64,000 nucleotides of DNA from Alphaproteobacteria bacterium. GTDB lineage: Bacteria; Pseudomonadota; Alphaproteobacteria; Rhodobacterales; Rhodobacteraceae. Of the stretch, positions 1 to 8,208 are shown piece after piece. The stretch spans positions 124,001 through 188,000 of the forward strand of contig JAUHVR010000008.1 in the NCBI GenBank assembly GCA_030424865.1, in the 5' to 3' direction. Each line of letters begins with the position of its first letter. The first letter of the stretch is position 1. The translations under genes were made by a program, and so were the position numbers. A model generated the notes under the pieces. It worked only from the letters and a program-made list of their open reading frames with translations. It did no database searches and had not been told where the DNA came from.

Positions 1-567
1 GATAGGCAGGGCCTGAACGAGGCCGCCAAGGCCGCCATCGCCGCTGCCTGTGTGCAGCACATTCCGAACGGCGCCTCGCTGTTTCTGAACATCGGCACCA
101 CGACCGAGGCCGTCGCGCGCGCCCTGTCGGAACACCGCGACCTGCTGGTTGTGACCAACAACATGAACGTCGCCCGCCAGCTGTCAGGCCACGCGGATTG
201 CGAGGTGGTCGTCACCGGCGGCACATTACGCGCGGCAGACGGCGGGCTGACCGGCCCGCTGGCCGAGGCGGCCATCCGTCAGTTCAAACTGGATTTTGCC
301 GTGATCGGCTGTTCGGCGCTGGACGAAGACGGGGACCTGCTGGATTTCGACAGCGCCGAGGTACAGGTCAGCCAGGCGATCCTGGCGCAGGCCCGCCAGC
401 GCATCCTGGTGGCGGACCAGACCAAATTTCAGCGCAAGGCGCCCGCACGCATCGGCTCGATGCAGGGGCTTGACCGGGTGATCACCGACGCCCCCCTGCC
501 CCGGCCCCTGGAACAGCGGTGCCGCGATTGGGGCACCGGGGTCGAGGTCGCGCGCCCGGCGGGTTAG
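1..567 (+). CDS. DeoR/GlpR-family transcriptional repressor, C-terminal part (5' truncated by window edge)
   Basis: The reading frame is open from base 1, so the N-terminal helix-turn-helix lies outside the window. What remains is the DeoR C-terminal sensor domain, a sugar-phosphate-isomerase-like fold. It shows the glycine/threonine phosphate-binding loop (NIGTTTEAVARAL), the VVTNN motif and a late LVADQTKF motif. In this family, binding of a phosphorylated sugar or glycerol 3-phosphate releases the repressor from its operator. The stop overlaps the convergent cobT stop by 4 bp. The closest named relative is GlpR, but the partial sequence and lack of target genes in view do not allow a firm subfamily call. 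Confidence 0.85.
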   Translation, partial: DRQGLNEAAKAAIAAACVQHIPNGASLFLNIGTTTEAVARALSEHRDLLVVTNNMNVARQLSGHADCEVVVTGGTLRAADGGLTGPLAEAAIRQFKLDFAVIGCSALDEDGDLLDFDSAEVQVSQAILAQARQRILVADQTKFQRKAPARIGSMQGLDRVITDAPLPRPLEQRCRDWGTGVEVARPAG

Positions 568-1580
568 GCGCCGCTGACGGCGGCTTCGGCAAAGGTTGCC
601 ATGCCGTTGTGGCACTCCAACGCCGCGCGCAGAATGTTCAGCGCCAGCGCCGCGCCCGAGCCTTCGCCAAGCGCCATCTCGAAATCGAGGATCGGGGCTT
701 GGTCCATCGCCTCCAGCAGTTTGCGGTGCCCCGGCTCTGCGCTGCGATGGCCAACCAGGCAATGGGCCAGCAGTTCGGGATCAGCTTTGAAAAGCGGCGC
801 GGCAGCGGCGGTGCAGATGTAGCCATCCAGAATGACCGGAATGCGGTGCGCCCGTGCGGCCAGCACCGCGCCGCAGATCGCCGCCTGTTCGCGCCCACCC
901 AAAGCGGCCAGTTGCTCGAGCGCTGGCAGGCCACCGTGCAACGCCACCGCCTTGGCAATGACCTGCGCCTTCAGCGAGACGCCCTCGGCATCCGACCCGG
1001 TGCCCCGACCCGCCCAATCCGCGGCCTCGCCGCCAAAGGCACCCAGCGCCAGCGCCGCCGCGATGGTCGAGTTGCCGATGCCCATTTCGCCGAGGATCAG
1101 CACATCAGCATCCGCGTCGACGGCCTCGGCCCCCTGCCGCATCGCGCTCAGACACTCGTCAGCCGACATGGCCGCCGTTTCCGAGATATCCGCCGTCGGG
1201 CGGTCCAGCTCGATCGCCACCACGCCCAGCTCTGCGCCCGCAACGCGGCAGAGTTGGTTGATCGCGGCACCGCCCGACTGAAAGTTCGCGACCATCTGCA
1301 CGGTCACTTCCTGCGGAAAGGGGTTCACGCCCTGCGCGCAGACCCCGTGGTTGCCCGCAAAGACCAGCGCCTGAGCCTTGGCTATCACCGGGCGCGCATC
1401 GCCGCGCCACCCGGCCATGAACTCGGCCAGATCCTCCAGCCGCCCCAGCGCACGCGGCGGTTTGGTCAGCTCCATCTGACGGGCACGCGCGGCCTCGGCA
1501 GCATCGGCATCAAACGCGGGCATGGCCGCGGCCGAGGCCAACAGCACGTCAAAGGACGAAAAGTCAGGGAAGGTGGTCAT
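564..1580 (-). CDS. cobT: Nicotinate-nucleotide-dimethylbenzimidazole phosphoribosyltransferase
   Basis: A 338-aa protein of usual CobT length. It transfers the phosphoribosyl group of nicotinate mononucleotide to 5,6-dimethylbenzimidazole, giving alpha-ribazole phosphate for the lower ligand of cobalamin. Recognisable stretches are KPPRALGRLEDLA near the N-terminus, VFAGNHGV, NFQSGGAAINQL, GEMGIGNST and the C-terminal LGEGSGAALAL, which carries the family's catalytic glutamate. Its start lies inside the 3' end of cobU on the same strand (17-bp overlap), indicating translational coupling in a cobUT operon. No cobalamin riboswitch is visible upstream. Confidence 0.95.
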   Translation of the reverse strand: MTTFPDFSSFDVLLASAAAMPAFDADAAEAARARQMELTKPPRALGRLEDLAEFMAGWRGDARPVIAKAQALVFAGNHGVCAQGVNPFPQEVTVQMVANFQSGGAAINQLCRVAGAELGVVAIELDRPTADISETAAMSADECLSAMRQGAEAVDADADVLILGEMGIGNSTIAAALALGAFGGEAADWAGRGTGSDAEGVSLKAQVIAKAVALHGGLPALEQLAALGGREQAAICGAVLAARAHRIPVILDGYICTAAAAPLFKADPELLAHCLVGHRSAEPGHRKLLEAMDQAPILDFEMALGEGSGAALALNILRAALECHNGMATFAEAAVSGA

Positions 1581-2085
1581 TTGGTTTCACTCTTATCGGG
1601 TATCCAGAGACAGTCAGAAAGACCTCGTCGCAGGCCTGCGCGATGGTCTGGTTCATCCAGCCCGCCGCATCGCGATAGGCGCGAGCCAGGGCGTTTTCGG
1701 GGACGATGCCGGCGCCGACCTCGTTGGTCACAAAGACCACCGGGGCGTTGAGCGTGGGCAGCAGCGCCGCCAGCGCCGCGCCCTCGGTGCGCCAGTCACG
1801 GTCGGCGAACATCAGGTTCGACAGCCAAAGCGTCAGGCAATCCACCAGCCGGGGCTGGGTGTCGCTGCCTTGCAGAGCCGCGCACAGATCCAAAGGCGCA
1901 TGCAGGTTGGTCCACTCGGGGCCCCGTCGCGCCTGATGCAGGGCAATCCGCTGCGCCATCTCGTCGTCCAGCGCCTCGGCCGTGGCGATATAGGTCGCGT
2001 GGCCCGTCAGGCCCAGCGTCACACGCTCGGCATAGGCGCTTTTTCCAGAACGCGCGCCGCCTGTGATGAGAATGGCTTTGTTCAT
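1564..2085 (-). CDS. cobU: Bifunctional adenosylcobinamide kinase / adenosylcobinamide-phosphate guanylyltransferase
   Basis: A 173-aa CobU/CobP protein. It phosphorylates adenosylcobinamide and then adds GMP, giving the activated precursor that is joined to alpha-ribazole, the product of the CobT branch. The N-terminus carries the P-loop GGARSGKS. ATYIATAEALDDEM and TLWLSNLMF follow as in the family, and VFVTNEVGAGIVPENALAR is the diagnostic late motif. The start at MNKAILITGG fits the family; an upstream in-frame start at 2103 would add six residues. Overlap with cobT fixes an operon order of cobU then cobT. Confidence 0.93.
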   Translation of the reverse strand: MNKAILITGGARSGKSAYAERVTLGLTGHATYIATAEALDDEMAQRIALHQARRGPEWTNLHAPLDLCAALQGSDTQPRLVDCLTLWLSNLMFADRDWRTEGAALAALLPTLNAPVVFVTNEVGAGIVPENALARAYRDAAGWMNQTIAQACDEVFLTVSGYPIRVKPNDHLP

Positions 2086-2149
2086 GGGCGGCACAGAAAC
2101 CATGTTTGCGCGCAGGGCGAAACCCCGGAAACGACGCGCGGCAGGCCGC

Positions 2150-2977
2150 TTACGCCCCGGCGCCCAGTTCGACGACCGTCAGTTCAGGCGGCACCCCCCA
2201 TCGGAACGGCACGCCCGAACAGCCCAGCCCGCCAGAGACAACAAGGTTCCGATTGCCGATCTGATGGTGTCCATAAGCGAACCGGGTGCCGTGCAGCGAG
2301 GGCACGATCTGTGGCCGGCCTCCTATCAGGATCTGGCCGCCGTGGGTGTGGCCCGAGAGGGTCAGATCAACGGTGTCGCGCAGCTCGGTGAAGATGTCGG
2401 GCTCATGGGCCAGCAGGATTGTGAACCGATCACGCGGCGCGTCATCCAGCGCCCGCCAAAGGTCATGTGCCCCCATGATCGGCCGCTTGAACCGGCGGTG
2501 AAAGGCGCGCTGGCTGTCGATGCCGGCAAGTGTGATCGGGTTGCCGTTCACCTGCAGGGTCGTGAAGCTGTTGTTGAGTGTCGGAATTCCTGCTTGTGCA
2601 AAGGCCCGGTGCCACAGCGTCTCTTCGAGCTGTCCTTTCTTGGCCGCCGGATCGTCGTGCCAATCATGATTGCCGAAAACCGCATAGCGGCCCAGGGGCG
2701 CATCCAACCGTGCCAGCTGACGCGCGACTTCGGTCGGCACCACAGCGCGCCGGTTGATGCCAAGCCCCACCAGATAATGCGCAACATAGTCCCCCATCAG
2801 GGCGATCAGATCCCCGCCCAGCGCATTGGCCTGATCGACGATGCGCGCGATCTTCGCGGGTTGCATCCAGGGCCACGAGGCATGCAGGTCCGAGACCATG
2901 ACGATCTTCAACCGCGCGCCAACGGGCCAGCGCGGCAGGGACAGTCGATAGGTCTGGACGCGCACCGGATCGGTCAT
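2150..2977 (-). CDS. Metallophosphoesterase (YaeI-type calcineurin-like)
   Basis: A 275-aa calcineurin-like phosphoesterase. The metal-binding signature is complete: SDLHASW (D-x-H), GDYVAHY (GD), GNHDWHD (GNHD), LAHEPD and SGHTHGGQ (GHTH). There is no signal peptide or obvious membrane segment, unlike many YaeI relatives. The ATG at 2977 was chosen because upstream sequence in this frame is only the antisense shadow of the preceding gene, and because this ATG overlaps that gene's TGA as ATGA. It is third in a coupled unit with two Lin0512-family genes. The substrate is unknown. Confidence 0.88.
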   Translation of the reverse strand: MTDPVRVQTYRLSLPRWPVGARLKIVMVSDLHASWPWMQPAKIARIVDQANALGGDLIALMGDYVAHYLVGLGINRRAVVPTEVARQLARLDAPLGRYAVFGNHDWHDDPAAKKGQLEETLWHRAFAQAGIPTLNNSFTTLQVNGNPITLAGIDSQRAFHRRFKRPIMGAHDLWRALDDAPRDRFTILLAHEPDIFTELRDTVDLTLSGHTHGGQILIGGRPQIVPSLHGTRFAYGHHQIGNRNLVVSGGLGCSGVPFRWGVPPELTVVELGAGA

Positions 2978-3327
2978 GTGTCGCTCAGCACCTGCGGATC
3001 CAGAAAGGCCTCGACCGCGGCGGTGGCCATCACGGTGACGTTGCCGGTGTCGGGGTTGGTCACATCCAACCCGCCGGGTACCGCTTTGACCGTCACGGTG
3101 CCGCGCGGCAGATGCGCCTTCAGCGCCTCGCAATCCACCTGATCGGGCGCCTGCACCCCGATGGTGACCTTCACCTGCATCATCTCGTGGGCAATGCCCA
3201 GCGTGCCGAACATCGGGATGGTGCTGTGACGTATCGCATCCTCGATCGCGCGGGCAGCGGCCTTGGTATAGTCCTGACCGTACTGGCTGTTGCCCATGCC
3301 CATTTCGATGATGAAGCGCTGGGTCAT
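2974..3327 (-). CDS. Lin0512-family protein, paralogue A
   Basis: A 117-aa member of the Lin0512 family, function unknown. The N-terminus runs FIIEMGMGNSQYGQDYTKAA. The family is described with a near-invariant GxGxDxHG motif at this point; here it reads G-M-G-N-S-Q-Y-G, so the Asp and His are replaced by Ser and Tyr. Start and stop each overlap the neighbouring genes by ATGA, so it is translationally coupled to paralogue B upstream and the metallophosphoesterase downstream. The two paralogues are similar in length and align throughout, suggesting a heteromeric pair (inference). Confidence 0.8.
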   Translation of the reverse strand: MTQRFIIEMGMGNSQYGQDYTKAAARAIEDAIRHSTIPMFGTLGIAHEMMQVKVTIGVQAPDQVDCEALKAHLPRGTVTVKAVPGGLDVTNPDTGNVTVMATAAVEAFLDPQVLSDT

Positions 3328-3674
3328 TCCGCGCCCTCCATTTCAAAACTGACCGAGATCGCGACATTGGCGATGACCGTCGGTTTGCCGCCATCGCTGC
3401 GCGGCACGTCAAGACCGCCGTGCCGGGCTGTCACGCTGACCTGGCCATAGGGAAAGACCTCGGCCACCTTTGCAATATCGACCGCCTCGGGTTGCTGCAC
3501 GCCCACCTCAACATCGATCATCATCGCGCTTTTGTCGCGGCCCAGCAGCTCGGCCAGGTTGATCGAGTTGTGCCACAGCGCGTCCTGCACCGCGCGCACG
3601 GCGGCCTGGGTATAATCCTGTCGGCGCAGGGACGTGCCCATGCCGAACTCGGTCAAGAATCGTTTCTTGGGCAT
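3324..3674 (-). CDS. Lin0512-family protein, paralogue B
   Basis: A 116-aa second member of the Lin0512 family and first gene of the three-gene unit. Its N-terminus reads FLTEFGMGTSLRRQDYTQAA. The family GxGxDxHG motif is degraded further than in paralogue A, with Ser, Arg and Arg at the Asp, His and last Gly positions. I placed the start at the ATG of MPKKRF because GGGGGA lies just upstream; a GTG six codons earlier is the alternative. Function unknown. Confidence 0.78.
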   Translation of the reverse strand: MPKKRFLTEFGMGTSLRRQDYTQAAVRAVQDALWHNSINLAELLGRDKSAMMIDVEVGVQQPEAVDIAKVAEVFPYGQVSVTARHGGLDVPRSDGGKPTVIANVAISVSFEMEGAE

Positions 3675-3917
3675 CGGTCCCCCACGCACCACTGGTTCTG
3701 GTGCAGTGCGTAAGACCTATCGCGACGCACCGCCACCGGGAAAAGATAAACCTCAATCTGTTTCGCATTTCGTAACAGGTATTCCGGCACCGCACGCCCA
3801 CAAGGCGAAAGGCAGAGCCTGTGCCAAATTCTCGCGCTTTTTTGTCATCCGGGTTTGATCCTGAATTGCGATCCGGTCCACACATGTGACCAAACGCGGT
3901 GCCAAGGACCAAGTGCC

Positions 3918-5303
3918 ATGCTGAGCAACAAGACCTTTGACGAAATCAAACCGGGCGACACGGCCGAGATCCGGCGGCTGGTGACCGTCGATGACCTGAT
4001 CGTCTTTGCCAATGTCTCCGGCAATCATAACCCGATGCACCTGCATGACCTGGACGGCGACGGCGATGGCAGCCCCGAGGCGGTGGCGCCGGGGCTTTTC
4101 GTGGGCTCGCTGATCAGCGCGGTGCTGGGCAACGTGATGCCCGGCGCGGGCACGCTCTATCGCAGCCAGTTCTTCGAGTTCGTGCACCGCGCCCATGCGG
4201 GGGACGAGGTCAAGTCGCGTGTCACCGTCATCAGCAAGAACGACCACGACGGCACCGTGACGCTGGAAACGCAAGTGCGGCGCTGCTGTGATGACGCCCT
4301 GATCCTGACGGGTCAAGCCGTGGTCGAGGCCCCCCGCCATCGGCTTGAGATCGAAGAGCACGCCCTGCCCGGCCTGATCGTTCAGCGACACCGCCATTTC
4401 GAAGCGCTGCTGGAACAGGCCCAACCGCTGCGTCCGCTCAAGACAGCCGTGGTCTGCCCCGACGAGCCGAATTCGCTGGGCGGCGCGCTGCTGGGGCGCA
4501 AGCACACGCTGATCGACCCTGTTTTTGTGGGCGACGCGGAAAAGATCGCCAAGGCCGCGCGCGAGATGGGCGAAGATATCTCGGACATCGAGATCCATCA
4601 CGAGCCCGACGACCATGCCGCCGCCACGCGGGCCGTGGCTCTGATCAATGCCGATGGGGCCGAGGCGCTGATGAAGGGACATCTGCACACCGATGAGTTG
4701 CTGAAACCGGTGATCAAACGCGACACGGGCCTGCGCGGCCGCCGGCGGCTGAGCCATGTCTTTGTCATGGACGTGCCGGGCCTGTCACATCCCCTGCTGG
4801 TGACCGATGCCGCGATCAACATCGCGCCGGACCTGCGCACCAAGACCGACATCGTGCAGAACGCCATCGACCTGGGCCGCTCGATCGGGATGCAGACCCC
4901 CAAGGTGGGCATCCTGTCGGCGGTCGAAACCGTGAACCCCGATATCCCCTCGTCCGTCGACGGCGCGCTGTTGTCCAAGATGGCCGAGCGCGGCCAGATC
5001 CGGGGCGGTGTCGTGGATGGCCCCCTGGCGATGGACAATGCGGTCGACATGGCGGCCGCGCGGACCAAGGGCATCACCTCTCCGGTGGCGGGTCAGGCCG
5101 AAATTCTGGTCGTACCGAACCTCGATGCTGGCAATATGTTGGCCAAGCAGCTGGCCTATATTAGCCGTGCCGAAGGGGCCGGGCTGGTCATGGGCGCGCG
5201 TGTTCCGATCATCCTGAACAGCCGTGCAGACGATGAAATGGCCCGGTTGGCAAGTTGCGCCGTGGCCGCCCTGCACCACGCGCGGATGAGCGGAGCGCTG
5301 TAG
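3918..5303 (+). CDS. Bifunctional MaoC-like enoyl-CoA hydratase / phosphate acetyltransferase
   Basis: A 461-aa two-domain protein. Residues 1 to about 150 are a MaoC-like hotdog domain; the hydratase motif NVSGNHNPMHLHD is visible. From about residue 165 onward it is a Pta/PtaB-like phosphotransacetylase domain (GGALLGRKHTLIDPVFVGD, KGHLHTDELL, AGQAEILVVPNLDAGNM). The pair can link acyl-CoA to acyl-phosphate, from which the adjacent kinase makes ATP. The start at MLSNKTF has AAGGA nine bases upstream. The stop abuts the ackA start directly. This fusion is known in alphaproteobacteria; acetyl versus longer acyl specificity cannot be read from sequence. Confidence 0.9.
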   Translation: MLSNKTFDEIKPGDTAEIRRLVTVDDLIVFANVSGNHNPMHLHDLDGDGDGSPEAVAPGLFVGSLISAVLGNVMPGAGTLYRSQFFEFVHRAHAGDEVKSRVTVISKNDHDGTVTLETQVRRCCDDALILTGQAVVEAPRHRLEIEEHALPGLIVQRHRHFEALLEQAQPLRPLKTAVVCPDEPNSLGGALLGRKHTLIDPVFVGDAEKIAKAAREMGEDISDIEIHHEPDDHAAATRAVALINADGAEALMKGHLHTDELLKPVIKRDTGLRGRRRLSHVFVMDVPGLSHPLLVTDAAINIAPDLRTKTDIVQNAIDLGRSIGMQTPKVGILSAVETVNPDIPSSVDGALLSKMAERGQIRGGVVDGPLAMDNAVDMAAARTKGITSPVAGQAEILVVPNLDAGNMLAKQLAYISRAEGAGLVMGARVPIILNSRADDEMARLASCAVAALHHARMSGAL

Positions 5304-6473
5304 ATGTCTCATGTCCTGACCCTGAATGCCGGGTCATCGTCGCTGAAGTTTGGCCTGTTCACCAAGGACACGGCCCCAAAGGCGCTGGCCACGGGCCTGA
5401 TTGGCGCCATCGGCGGTGCCGCGACTTTTCAGCTGGAAGATGCCCAGGGCAGCGTCCTGACCCGGGGCGACATGTCGCCCAAGGATGGCACCACACATGC
5501 CTCGTCCTTGTCGGCCGCGCTGAAAGAGCTGATGGCAAGGTTTCCGGATGCAGACGTGCGCGCGGTCGGCCACCGCGTCGTGCACGGCGGGCAGCACCAT
5601 GCCGAACCGGTGATTCTGGACAACGAAACCGTTGACGGTCTTGCGGCGCTGACGCCCTTTGCGCCGCTGCACCAGCCGCACAATCTGGCGGGCATCCACG
5701 CCGCACAGGTGGCCTTTCCCGACGCGGTGCAAGTGGCCTGCTTCGACACCGCCTTTCACCGCAACCATCCCTTCGTGAACGACACCTTCGCGATCCCGCG
5801 CCGGTTCTACGACAAGGGCGTCCGCCGCTATGGCTTTCACGGGCTGAGCTATGACTACATCTCGGGCGAGATGGAGCGCATTGCCCCGCACCTGCTCGCC
5901 GGACGCGTGGTGGTGGCGCACCTGGGCAATGGCGCCTCGATGTGCGGGATGCTGAACGGGCGCAGCATGGCCTCGACCATGGGGTTCTCGGCGCTGGACG
6001 GCCTGCCGATGGGCACGCGCTCGGGGCAGCTGGATCCCGGCGTGATGCTCTATCTGCTGGACCAGGAGGGGCTGAGCACGGCCGAGGTTTCGGACCTGCT
6101 GTACAAGCAATCGGGGCTGCTGGGTCTGTCGGAACTGTCAAATGACATGCGCGCCCTGCTGGCCTCGGACGATCCGAAGGCGCGTGAGGCCGTCGAATAC
6201 TTCGTCTTCCGCATTCGACGCGAGCTGGGCGGGCTTGCGGCGGCCCTGCAGGGGCTGGACGCGCTGGTCTTCACCGGCGGCATTGGCGAAAACGCACGCG
6301 AAATACGCGCCCGCGTCTGCGCCGGCATGGCCTGGCTGGGGATCGAACTGGACGAGGCCCGCAACATGGCCAACGAAACGCTGATCAGCTCGGACTTCAG
6401 CCGGACGCGTGTCATGGTGGTGCCCACCAACGAAGAGCTGGTCATCGCCCGCGCCGCTGTCGATCTGGTGTAA
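5304..6473 (+). CDS. ackA: Acetate kinase
   Basis: A 389-aa acetokinase-family enzyme converting acetyl-phosphate and ADP to acetate and ATP, reversibly. It has the N-terminal phosphate-binding motif LNAGSSSLKF, the signature GHRVVHGG, FDTAFH, YGFHGLSY, VVAHLGNGASMC and the C-terminal FTGGIGEN. The length is typical. Its ATG follows the stop of the MaoC-Pta gene with no spacer, so the two are cotranscribed and probably coupled, forming a Pta-Ack module. Confidence 0.95.
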   Translation: MSHVLTLNAGSSSLKFGLFTKDTAPKALATGLIGAIGGAATFQLEDAQGSVLTRGDMSPKDGTTHASSLSAALKELMARFPDADVRAVGHRVVHGGQHHAEPVILDNETVDGLAALTPFAPLHQPHNLAGIHAAQVAFPDAVQVACFDTAFHRNHPFVNDTFAIPRRFYDKGVRRYGFHGLSYDYISGEMERIAPHLLAGRVVVAHLGNGASMCGMLNGRSMASTMGFSALDGLPMGTRSGQLDPGVMLYLLDQEGLSTAEVSDLLYKQSGLLGLSELSNDMRALLASDDPKAREAVEYFVFRIRRELGGLAAALQGLDALVFTGGIGENAREIRARVCAGMAWLGIELDEARNMANETLISSDFSRTRVMVVPTNEELVIARAAVDLV

Positions 6474-6504
6474 CGCGCCTGATCAGATCATGACAACCAG
6501 TTGA

Positions 6505-6528
6505 AAGGGCCGCGCCGATTTGGCCCTT
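6505..6528 (+). terminator. Weak stem-loop after ackA
   Basis: Seven-base arms AAGGGCC (6505-6511) and GGCCCTT (6522-6528) flank a 10-nt loop, 31 bp after the ackA stop. There is no T-run, so intrinsic termination is uncertain; it may only mark the operon end. Confidence 0.35.
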
Positions 6529-6583
6529 CGACATTCCAAGAATGCCATGTGTATGGTCACCCCGACTGCACGGAGACCCCGCC

Positions 6584-7564
6584 ATGACGGATCAGACAGC
6601 TGCCCCGACCCGCGACAGCCGGTTGAAGTATTTTCATGTCACGTTCTTTGCCTGCGTGATGGGGCTGGCGGGCCTTACGCTGGCACTGCATCGGGCCGAG
6701 GCGCATTTTCAGGTGCCGCAGGTTGCCTCGCTGGTGGCGCTGGTACTGACGATTGCCGCCTTTGTCGCCGTGGCGGGGCTCTTCTGCCTCAAGGCCATCC
6801 GCTATCCCCAAGCCCTGCACGAGGAATGGCACCACCCGGTCAAGATGGCCTTTTTCCCGGCCATCTCGATCTCTTTGCTGCTGGTCGGCACGGCCCTTCG
6901 CATGCTTGACCCAAGGGTGGCCGAAATCATCTGGCTGTCTGGTGTCTCGCTGCAGGCGATCCTGACCTTTGCCGTGATCACCGGCTGGATCGGAGGCCGC
7001 GCCTTCCAACCCGCGCAGATGACACCCGCCTGGTTCATCCCGGCAGTTGGCAACGTGGTCGTGCCGCTGTCGGGGGTCGGTTTCGGCTATATCGAACTGT
7101 CGTGGTTCTTTTTCTCGCTTGGCCTGATCTTCTGGATCATCCTGCTGACCCTGGTCGTGAACCGCCTGATCTTTCACAACCCCCTGCCCGGCAAGCTGCT
7201 GCCGACTCTGGTGATCCTGATCGCCCCGCCCGCGCTGGCCTTCCAGGACTGGATGCTTTTGACCGGGGGGCAGATCGACCCCTTTGCGCGCATCCTGTTC
7301 TATGGCGCGCTCGTCTTTGCGATTATCGTCGCCATCCAGGCCCGCAGCTTTGCCAAGCTGCCCTTTGCCCTGTCCTGGTGGGCACTCAGCTTCCCAGTGG
7401 CCGCCTTGACGGTGGCAACACTGGGCTATGCCGAGGCCACAGGCATCGCCTTTTTCGACGGGCTGTCACTGGTGTTTCTGACGCTATTGGTCTGCATACT
7501 GGCGGGGCTTGTCGCCCGGACGGCGCTGGCCATCGCGCGGGACGAGGTCTGCCACCCCGAGTGA
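6584..7564 (+). CDS. TDT/SLAC1-family tellurite-resistance/dicarboxylate-type transporter
   Basis: A 326-aa inner-membrane protein with about ten hydrophobic segments, typical of the TehA/SLAC1 anion channel family. Recognisable features are the N-terminal RLKYFHVTFFACVMGLAGL segment, EEWHHPVKMAFFPAISIS and TPAWFIPAVGNVVVPLSG. It probably exports or conducts small anions; despite the family name, tellurite resistance is not implied. The start MTDQTAAP was chosen because GGAG sits nine bases upstream. It is convergent with the frc operon; the stops are 2 bp apart. Confidence 0.85.
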   Translation: MTDQTAAPTRDSRLKYFHVTFFACVMGLAGLTLALHRAEAHFQVPQVASLVALVLTIAAFVAVAGLFCLKAIRYPQALHEEWHHPVKMAFFPAISISLLLVGTALRMLDPRVAEIIWLSGVSLQAILTFAVITGWIGGRAFQPAQMTPAWFIPAVGNVVVPLSGVGFGYIELSWFFFSLGLIFWIILLTLVVNRLIFHNPLPGKLLPTLVILIAPPALAFQDWMLLTGGQIDPFARILFYGALVFAIIVAIQARSFAKLPFALSWWALSFPVAALTVATLGYAEATGIAFFDGLSLVFLTLLVCILAGLVARTALAIARDEVCHPE

Positions 7565-7566
7565 GG

Positions 7567-8208
7567 TCAGGCCTCGAGCACCATCGAGGTCGGCAGTTCC
7601 GCCTCGACAATGCGTATGGCGTTCGGGATATCGTTTTCCAGCGCCTTGCGTTCTGCGGACACCGGATCAAACCCCTGATCCAGCCATCGCTGGATCAAGC
7701 GGTCCTGCAGCACCTCGCGCGAGGCCCTAAGCCGGACCGAGAACCGCCAATAGGTCAGTAGATCCCGCCAGCCCGGCGCGTCAAAGGCCAGGTAGTTGCC
7801 TTCGACCACCACGATCTCGATGTCGTCCTTGACCACAATGCTGCCCGCGATCGAGCGATCAAGGTCGCGGTCAAACGAAGGAAGGATCACTTCACCGCCT
7901 GAGCGCAGCCGGGACATGGCGAAGAGGAAGCCCTGCAGATCAAAGGTCTCGGGCGCGCCCTTGCGGGCCAGCATGCCCCGTTCGGCCAGAACCGTGTTGT
8001 CCAGGTGAAACCCGTCCATCGGCACCAGCTTGGCCCGCGCGCCGTCGGCTTGCAGCGCGTCCACCAGGGCCTCGGCGAGGGTCGACTTGCCCACCGCCGG
8101 AGGTCCGGCGAGTGCCACCAGGGACCGTCCGGTCCAGGGCCGCACCGCCTGCATCTTGTCGGTGATGATCCGGGCAAGCGTGCCCGGATCGCGAGGTGCG
8201 GGTGTCAT
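7567..8208 (-). CDS. frcK: Fructose-operon P-loop kinase (FrcK-like)
   Basis: A 213-aa kinase of the uridine kinase/pantothenate kinase fold. The P-loop is LAGPPAVGKST, followed by VPMDGFHLDN, the conserved substrate-side motif, and VVVEGNYLAFD. It is the last gene of the frcBCAK order first described in Sinorhizobium meliloti, where FrcK is thought to phosphorylate the imported sugar or a related substrate. The ATG at 8208 overlaps the frcA stop as ATGA; longer in-frame starts run into frcA and were rejected. Confidence 0.85.
   Translation of the reverse strand: MTPAPRDPGTLARIITDKMQAVRPWTGRSLVALAGPPAVGKSTLAEALVDALQADGARAKLVPMDGFHLDNTVLAERGMLARKGAPETFDLQGFLFAMSRLRSGGEVILPSFDRDLDRSIAGSIVVKDDIEIVVVEGNYLAFDAPGWRDLLTYWRFSVRLRASREVLQDRLIQRWLDQGFDPVSAERKALENDIPNAIRIVEAELPTSMVLEA

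Noticed and set aside
519-1751. 410-codon plus-strand frame opposite cobT
   Set aside because: Shadow of cobT; arginine-rich and without recognisable domains.
2978-3412. N-terminal extension of the metallophosphoesterase frame
   Set aside because: The extra 145 codons are antisense-like arginine-rich sequence overlapping the Lin0512 gene; the ATG at 2977 couples to the upstream stop.
1564-3674. Searched for a cobalamin riboswitch ahead of cobU
   Set aside because: The gap upstream of cobU is only about 65 bp and contains no B12-box-like sequence that I can recognise.
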